Assembly (NCBI RefSeq): GCF_026151205.1
Contig: NC_087072.1
Span: 15,476,169-15,540,168, forward strand
Length of the DNA stretch: 64,000 bases
Direction: 5' to 3'
DNA from: Bolinopsis microptera
Taxonomy: Eukaryota > Ctenophora > Tentaculata > Lobata > Bolinopsidae
Shown here in pieces: positions 57,101 through 64,000 of this stretch (positions are counted from its first letter, which is position 1; every line of letters starts with the position of its first letter). The position numbers were made by a program, and so were the translations under genes. The notes beneath the pieces were generated by a model. That model worked only from the letters and a program-made list of their open reading frames with translations, was not told where the DNA came from and did no database searches.

Positions 57101-60100
57101 TACTTTTCCTGAGAGGTGAAGCAGCAAAGGGCACAGCCAGGCTTCAAGCCTATGGAAGCCTAACCCTCGAAACTATCGCCCCCAGAAAAGGTACCATCAC
57201 AACTCACACCACTATCAACAAACAATTCATGGTAGATCTCAACATACCACCCAAAGCAGAGAGAGACCTATCTATACCAACCATGATGCTTGAACGACGC
57301 TTCACGGTCACCACTCCTGGAGCTGACAACATTGGATATAGAGGCTCACTCCAAAACACCATCGACAACATCCCCAGTGAAACCATCACCTGCTACACAG
57401 ACGGGTCACGCACAGACTCAGGTAGCGGGGCTGGTTATATTATCACCACAGACAACAACAACACTACACTAGATGAAAGATCATTCAAGCTTCCCGATTA
57501 TTGCACCGTTTATCAAACAGAACTCACTGCCATCATCGAAGCTTGTAAATATCTATCAACTTATGCAAACACACACATCATCATATGGTCAGACAGTCTC
57601 TCCTCTATTCAAGCCATATCCTCACCTTCAACGAGGAGTAGGACTACTAGAGACTGTTACGACACCCTCAATACACTCGGATCCACTAACACCTTAGAGA
57701 TCAGATGGATAGCTGCACACATCGGATTGTGGGGTAATGAAAAAGCAGACGAGCTGGCCAAAAATGGTACAACCAGTGAATCCACTTTGAATTGCCCAAT
57801 TCCACAATCTTTCATCAAACGCCTGATCAACGACAAAGTCACAAAACTTAATCAAGAATCATGGATTACTGATGGTCCCAGACACACTAAACTGACACTT
57901 AGACATAAAAACATCAACATCATCAAAAATCTCAACACTACACTCAGTAACAACAGACAAAATTACAGAACTGCAGTGCACCTCATCACGGGACATTGTG
58001 GCCTCAACAAACACCTACACACCATTCGCAAATCAGACACAAGTGCTTGTCCTAAATTCGGCGACGGAGAGGAGACTGTCTCACACTTTCTCGGACAGTG
58101 CCCGGCTATTGCCCAAATAAGAGGTCAATATTTCCGGGACTACTACCTCTCTGTCAATGACATATTCGACAACCAACACATCTCCACCATTGTCAACTTT
58201 ACAAACCACACTAAACGCTTAGTGGTGCCAGAGGAGTTGGACCAGACAGGTGTAACATAGCGACTACTTTAACGCCGTCTTATTTCGCCTCTCTCTTCCA
58301 CACTCAAACACCACTTAAGCGTTCATCTATGACACACCCCACAACACTTACCATCATCCTTGATTACACATCTTGATTCCACTGGCATCCTCCCACAGGA
58401 CTGCCATACCCCAGAGGTAGGCAAAGCATTCATATGCTATCCTCTCGTGGGCCAACCAGGCCCAGCCTCTCTTTAAAAAATTTAAAAAAAAAGAAAAAAA
58501 AAAGAGATAATTCCCCTGAGTAAGATTAAATAAGGGTGATATTACTAATAAGCGTGGTCTTATTAACTTACTTTCCCTTGAGATGCTGAATGCCTCCCAA
58601 ACACCTAAAGGCCCCGTTAACCATGATAACTAATCTGTTGCACAGTGCCTCACACTCCTCCATGGAGTGAGTAGTTAGCACAATACTTGTACCTGATAAA
58701 AGTGATGCAGTAAGAGGAAGGTAAACACGTGACTAAGAGGAAGGTAGTCACGCGACTAACTATTTACTCACGGTTTTGTGACAAATCAAAAATGGACTCT
58801 AATGTAAATTCGAACATCAAAGTGTGAGTATTAATGATATTCAATAAATACCAATGTTAGCAGCGATGAGATCGGCGAGAACAGTCCACAAGAATCGTCT
58901 AGCATTGGGGTCCATTCCTGCAGTGGGTTCATCCAGGAACAGGACTTCAGGGTTACCTACCAGGGCTATAGCAGTGGACAACTTCCTCTTGTTTCCTGAA
59001 CATGAACTATTCTTGACAACTAATACACAATGAGAAAAACTTCGACGTTGACATTATTTACAGGTTAAGTATCAACGTGGACATATAAGGGCAATCACGA
59101 TATATCACTCATAGAATTAAATAACACCGAACTAAAAAACTACAACAAATTCACGGAACTAAAGAGTCCTCACCTCCGCTGTAACTTCCACACAGTTTGT
59201 CAGCATACTCGTCTAAGTTCAAGTTCTTGATTGCCTCGTTAACTGTTTGTTCGATCTCTTGTCTGGGAATACCTCTACAGTTAGCAAACATGCTGAGCAG
59301 CTCTCTTCCGGTCATCACACCTGAGGAGGAGGGGGAGGGGAGTAAGAATATCATCTAACAGACCCTTTCTTTGAGCGGTCATGGTACAAATAACTAAATA
59401 AGATGGAAACAAGGGTTTTAATAAAAACTACGACACTGAAACCAGCCACTGTGCTTTCAGATAGCAGAAACATTGAGATTACTCCAGAACATTTAAATAA
59501 ACCTATTAGGGCGTCAAATTGAGGGCAGTATCCGATACGTTGCTGTATTTTTCTGATGTCCTTCTTCAAATCATACCCAGCGATAAAAGCCTCTCCTCCG
59601 GTCAAGGGTACGTCTCCAGTCAGCATGGAGAATGTTGTAGTCTTACCTGCTCCGTTAACTCCCAGTAAACCAAAACACTGGTTTTTGGGAATACCTGAAG
59701 TTGTAATGGGAGGAATTAAAGACGGTACATAATCTACTAAAAAAGAAAACTACATGTTAGATGAAAAGTTAATCAGTATAATGAATCAAAAACAGGAAAC
59801 ACCACCCGCAGATCTCACCTAAAGTAAGGTTTTGGACAGCAATAGTGTCTCCATAACACTTCCTGAGATTAGTCATGACAACGGCACTCTCCTTCGTGAG
59901 TTTCTGAACCTCGCAAGAGACACGTGTCCTCTCCGCCTTCACGTCGTCGTCCTCGCCGTGAGGGATCGGAGATTTTACACCAGTTTTACCCATCAGTGAG
60001 ATAGTTTTACCGAGCATCTGAGCGGGGAAATTAGTTGCATTTTGGTTGAACAGTAGTTTTGCGTACTTAGAGAGGTGTTTTATACCCTAAATCACAAATC

Positions 60101-63100
60101 AGCTGTTTGAAATAGTTTGAACAGATTAACTACGGATAATGATTAATAAATTACCTCGTTGGAAAGAACAATGATCATGGCTGCAGTGCCAACAGCGAAC
60201 ATTGCAAGAAGTTCCTCCCCGATACTAAGATTAGGTCCATCCACTGCGAAAACGGATGAAGTTGTAAACCCTTGCTTCTTGCATTGAATTTCACCAAATG
60301 CTCCAACGCACGTGTCGTAAACGAATCTCTGGATCCCATTTCCATAGATATCTGTCAGTCCTTGGATAAAACTGAAAAGATTTTTATGATGGTTATTCTG
60401 GGTTATACTTATTCTCCGTCGTAAGCTCACAAATGTTCTGTATTTTAAGCTCGTAATTCAAGTTACAAAGACGGTTCTTATGAACAATAATAATTGTGAA
60501 AAGCTCTCAGTCTTCAATGTGAGATATCCATATCAATTCAGATTAATTGATAGTTGTAAGACGGAATAACATTTATCATATAACTGCAGTCTTGTGTGAG
60601 ATAGTGGATTAGGATGGAGATGAAGGATGGAATAATGGTTTTTATCCCTGTATCATATTACTGCAGTAGTCCTGTAGTCATTGGTGGGCCCGGGATGAAA
60701 TTTCAAATTGAGACGATGCCCATCAGCCCTCATAGATTTGGAAATTTTGAATAAAGGAAATTAATATTATAAAGAGTGTCGTAATTTGCTTTTTGAGATT
60801 TTGCCTTTGGGCCGTCTCTGTTTCTTTTTCCGGATGAGAAACACGGACGATGGGATTCATCCACCTTTTGAGGATGTCTTCATGTTCGTTGTCCCGATCA
60901 ACATCCCTCTGTGTATCCTAGTGCTAGCTATCTGTTCCATAGTCCTGACCTACTACTGGAGAAACCGCGGAACCCTCACAAACACACTGTTTCTCCTGAT
61001 AACAGCTGCTGACTTGATCACGTGTGTAGGTCACCTGATCCTGATGATATGTTGTGTACTAATGTCACGTCACATTATACCACTACATATCTCTGCTACG
61101 GTATGTGTAGTGATACACACCCTTCTGTCACTACTCGGCTACGCCTCATCGATTCTCTTGAACATGATACTTGCTGTTTTGAGGACTGTTAAAATATCCT
61201 TCCCTTTCCACCAAGTCAAAGTTGGAACTCTGATGTTAGCAGTAACTCTTCTCGCGTGTATTTTAGTGGTATTGTCTGTGATTGATGTATGGTTTACTAT
61301 TAATTATTCACTGCATATTAAATTTTTCCTTTGGGGTTTTCTCTGGAGTAATGTAGAGATTTCTTTTGTTGGCCATAATCTATGGAATTTCATTAATTTT
61401 GTTTTACACGATTATATCAGCTGGAAAAGTCAGTTCATGATAAAAAATCTGCTGGCAGGATGGATATACTTAGCACCGATCGGGGTCGTCATGATCTGCC
61501 TCGTGACCCAATTCATTGTCACGTGGCACAGAGCACGTGCACGTGACCCTGACTTTCCAGTGGTCACTGATTGGTCACGTGTCAATACAACAGTTTCCAT
61601 CATCTCAGCTGTTTTCTTGGTCTGTAACTCCGGAATAGCAGTCCTACAGATCTACTACCAAGTGAGCAGCCAAGATGATTTCCCTGATTCCTTTGCCTGG
61701 TCAGTTTGCAAGCTGATGATAAGCACGACATTGCCGCTAATGAACGCACTTCTGACACCGCTTATAATATTAGCTAGAAGTAGGGAACTACGAAGGAATG
61801 TCATAATGATGATCAAACGAGCTTTAAGATTCCCAGCACCAGCAGCGAACTAAAACACTGGAAACCTCGGACTAGGTTACTCTCAGGGACACGCGATAAA
61901 AATAATATCCATGCGAACTTTATTATTGATTCACATTCAGTGAAACAAGTTTCAAAACCAAATGTTAATAAAAGCAAACAATTTATGATTTGTGTTTTTT
62001 GTTTATACTTATTTTGATTGTTTTTCATCAAACGGTTTCAAGTTATGTCTTGGCATTTGACAAAGTTTACTATTTTAGAAAACTTTAAGAGACGGATGAT
62101 CTCGCATATTACAGAAGAAATCTTCCCAAAAATTGAACACACGAATCAACTATACTTAAAACACTATTTTTTCCTGAATTTACCTACTTTAGTCGAACCC
62201 GATATGTGAAGGATAAAAATAGCAACTAAGTCGGAGTAAATTGTGTTTTCTTACCAGAAGTTGGGAAGAATGAGCAGTATTTTCTGTAGAGTGGGTTGGA
62301 AATCATCATTTTGAATAGTCAGAATGAGGTTAGCTATGTAGCCCGCCTGAAAAGAGCGAAAATTAAAATGTTAATCTATGTCAATAACACCACTATTATT
62401 TATATTCCAGACAGATTATCGCTGTTTTGATGAGATGTTACAAGTTTCATGCATCTTTGAACAGTTCTGAGCCCGTGAACGCGGGTCACTTCTAACAAAC
62501 TGTAAGGGGAGGACCTACCAGCCCAGAGATAAAGGTGAAGACAGCAATGATAGCGTACGCAGACACCGGAGAGTTGAAGGGAAGTGAACACAGATATACA
62601 AATGGAATACTTGCATAACCATATATCAGCTGAAATGGAAAAATATCATGGTAGTCATCGAATAGTTGAAGATCTTACGTCAAGTATTGCAACACTTGAT
62701 TGCTGTACTACGTTGTATAACAGAAGTCAATACGATCTTGAAAATAAAAAATCTAGCGAGCTTATAATATCTAAAAATAAATATCACACAAAACTTACCA
62801 GATGAACAAAGACAGCTCCAATGGCCTGGCCTCGCAGTCCCTCCAGGTTGAAGATGAGGAAGACGATGGTGACGATCAAGATACAGACGGTATAGTTCAA
62901 CATGTCCCACATGAAGGTGCCCGCCCAGTAGACAATTCCGTTAACTCCACTTATTTGTTGCAAATGTTTACTCTGGGGTTGGGAAAATATATCAGATATG
63001 TGTTCACAAGCTGACTATCAGACTTTGAAAACCAGAACCAAAGTTCAGAGTGAGAGTTCCAGAAAAAATATCTACATGAAAAATAGTTGGCTGTTCAGAG

Positions 63101-63939
63101 ATCTTAGGAAAAATTGCTTTCTTTTAAACAAACTTAATAAAGCAATAGTGAAAAGAGGTAAATATTCGACTGTACTAACCTTGTTCTCACGCTCCTCCAC
63201 TACGAACAGTACGAATGAGGTGGTGAGAAAAGAGAACCCAAGCAACATCATGATCGATAAGCTACCAGCTTGAAGACTAGCTCCTGCGTCCATAAACTGA
63301 AAAACAGAGTGTGAATGGTTGAGAAATCACAATCAATGTTCGTCACTACAGAATATGAACTAAGTAAAACTTATAATTAATAATTCAACAAAACATACCC
63401 TATCAATAAGAGATTTAGGTAGCGGTCTGTTCATCACGTTTATCCTTTTACTCTTTCCCCCAGAAACTAGCTGCATGTTACTCATCGCATTCTGAACCCC
63501 TGGTGCAAGATGAATGCCCTCATGAGAAAACCAGCCAGTGAGAACTATCTGTTTCTCGGCGTCAAGATTTGTGGTACCCAGGACAAAGTCTGCCGACGAT
63601 TCATCATAATCATCGAGGGCCTTGCCGTCAGTAGATTTCAGCTGGTGGATATGAGATTGTTAGTACGATATATTACAGAAATGGTTACTGGGTGTTCGTT
63701 ACCAAATGTGGTTAACACCAAGATATGATATAAGGTAAATAATGGATTGAGTCCGGGGGGGGGGGGGGGGGGGGGGGGGGGAGGGGGGGGGGGCGGGGGG
63801 GGGGTCTTACCAGTCTAACAACTTCTTTGGAAACATAAGATCTGGTGTAAGCGACTTGTTTCTTCCGGTAAAACTTCACATCACCCTCTATTTGGCCGAG
63901 GAACACGTTGTTGAAGTAACTCAAATCATCATCCAGATA
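54195..63939 (-). CDS. ABC transporter subfamily A, C-terminal half (partial at right edge)
   Basis: Fifteen exons found: 63811-63939, 63399-63641, 63180-63296, 62799-62972, 62519-62629, 62255-62346, 60155-60371, 59819-60086, 59503-59694, 59174-59320, 58852-58995, 58572-58692, 54849-54961, 54611-54732 and 54195-54386. They total 2382 nt (793 aa plus stop), and phases agree throughout. Order: extracellular domain end, transmembrane helices including [16 protein letters not shown] and [13 protein letters not shown], then the nucleotide-binding domain with GVNGAGKTT (Walker A), [10 protein letters not shown] (Q-loop), SYSGGNKRKLS (signature), [13 protein letters not shown] (Walker B) and TTHSMEECE (H-loop). 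The C-terminal region has VFLNFA, the ABCA1-like motif, a GCCSCC cysteine cluster and a VRV end. This fits the second half of an ABCA1/ABCA4-type lipid exporter. The 5' exons lie beyond 64000. Confidence 0.95.
55109..58501 (+). mobile_element. 5'-truncated APE LINE with RNase H, with target-site duplication
   Basis: AAGAGATAATT occurs at 55098-55108 and again at 58502-58512, right after an A-rich tail (58474-58501). This gives a clear target-site duplication. The body starts inside the endonuclease domain, so the 5' end is truncated. It sits in the ABCA intron between exons ending at 58572 and 54961, antisense to the host gene. The 3' UTR spans about 58261-58473. Confidence 0.9.
55125..58260 (+). 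pseudogene. LINE pol fragment: endonuclease end, RT, RNase H, with frameshift
   Basis: The first frame (to 56525) has the endonuclease end [10 protein letters not shown], then the RT with [30 protein letters not shown] and [23 protein letters not shown]. Between about 56490 and 56525 the reading frame shifts. The second frame continues with [15 protein letters not shown] (catalytic ADD), [11 protein letters not shown] and an RNase H domain ([52 protein letters not shown]). It ends with a Cys/His segment ([16 protein letters not shown]). RNase H places it in the I/Jockey-related superfamily. A single frameshift just before the active site is the only obvious lesion besides the 5' loss. Confidence 0.88.
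60834..61853 (+). CDS. Intronless class A-like G-protein-coupled receptor nested in an ABCA intron
   Basis: 339 codons from ATG 60834 (MRNTDDG) to TAA. Seven hydrophobic segments are visible: about residues 14-40, 47-71, 80-108, 119-145, 200-228, 244-270 and 283-308. TM2 holds the conserved Asp in LLITAADL. The DRY position at the end of TM3 reads as LRT in AVLRTVKIS, and the NPxxY of TM7 is replaced by NALLTPLII, so both activation motifs are divergent. A basic C-terminal tail follows ([17 protein letters not shown]). The third intracellular loop is short, with RARARD. Lineage-specific intronless receptors of this sort are common in cnidarian and other invertebrate genomes; ligand unknown. 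It lies in the 1.9 kb intron 60372-62254 of the ABCA gene, on the opposite strand. Confidence 0.83.
   Translation: MRNTDDGIHPPFEDVFMFVVPINIPLCILVLAICSIVLTYYWRNRGTLTNTLFLLITAADLITCVGHLILMICCVLMSRHIIPLHISATVCVVIHTLLSLLGYASSILLNMILAVLRTVKISFPFHQVKVGTLMLAVTLLACILVVLSVIDVWFTINYSLHIKFFLWGFLWSNVEISFVGHNLWNFINFVLHDYISWKSQFMIKNLLAGWIYLAPIGVVMICLVTQFIVTWHRARARDPDFPVVTDWSRVNTTVSIISAVFLVCNSGIAVLQIYYQVSSQDDFPDSFAWSVCKLMISTTLPLMNALLTPLIILARSRELRRNVIMMIKRALRFPAPAAN
63755..63804 (+). repeat. Near-continuous 50-base G-run next to an ABCA splice donor
   Basis: Almost every base is G, with a single A and a single C interrupting. On the ABCA sense strand it is a C-run starting within a few bases of the donor of the exon ending at 63811. 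G-quadruplex formation on the plus strand is expected from composition. Run length may be affected by sequencing or assembly. Confidence 0.85.
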
Positions 63940-64000
63940 CTGAAACAGAAACATGATTAAGAGAAAAAACAAAAACATGGTTAATAAAGGTCCCCCTCTA

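Noticed and set aside
63712-63978. 88-codon ORF ending in a polyproline stretch at the right edge
   Set aside because: The polyproline is the G/C homopolymer in the intron after the true ABCA exon; the splice donor at 63811 ends the coding part.

Overview
This is an AT-rich, intron-rich animal genomic window. Short exons carry GT-AG introns, and five metazoan gene families can be recognised: CZIB/DUF866, EXD2, ABCA, a class A-like GPCR, and a small uncharacterised gene. The window is also loaded with several retrotransposon types (APE-type LINEs, an R2/R4-type restriction-like-endonuclease LINE, a Penelope-like element) and many non-autonomous DNA transposons. The mix fits an early-branching metazoan such as a cnidarian, but I cannot fix the phylum from sequence alone. 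There are no bacterial-style operons, CRISPR arrays, rRNA or tRNA genes that I can support.

Layout. From 1 to 23.3 kb the window is mostly repeats. It holds one weakly supported small gene on the minus strand (768-6216), then a dense set of DNA-transposon derivatives: pogo/Tigger, hAT, TTAA-flanked, mariner-like and Harbinger-like elements, a 3.4 kb foldback palindrome and a perfect 151-bp inverted repeat. A decayed LINE follows at 17.8-21 kb. From 23.6 to 46.8 kb all recognised host genes are on the minus strand: CZIB (five exons, 160 aa), an ORF with disordered repeats, an SGNH-hydrolase-like ORF, and three tandem EXD2-family exonuclease genes. From 46.9 to 52.9 kb lie an R4/Dong-type LINE bounded by TAA repeats, a Penelope-like GIY-YIG fragment and short GC-rich repeats. 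From 54.2 kb to beyond the right edge is the 3' part of a large ABCA transporter gene on the minus strand. Its introns host a 5'-truncated LINE and an intronless GPCR gene on the opposite strand.

The main biological point is the EXD2 cluster. Copy A (37.8-46.8 kb, 650 aa) has the DEDDy exonuclease plus the C-terminal Cys/His domain of human EXD2. Copy B (34.6-36.3 kb, 282 aa) is exonuclease only. Copy C (28.6-31.8 kb, predicted 620 aa) joins the exonuclease to a new disordered tail rich in Arg-Gly. The acidic and tyrosine active-site residues I can locate are intact in all three, and they share intron positions and phases, so they arose by gene duplication rather than retroposition.

Exon models for CZIB, the EXD2 genes and the ABCA gene were built by hand from splice signals. 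In each case the exon lengths sum to a multiple of three with matching phases, which is strong internal support, but transcripts were not available.
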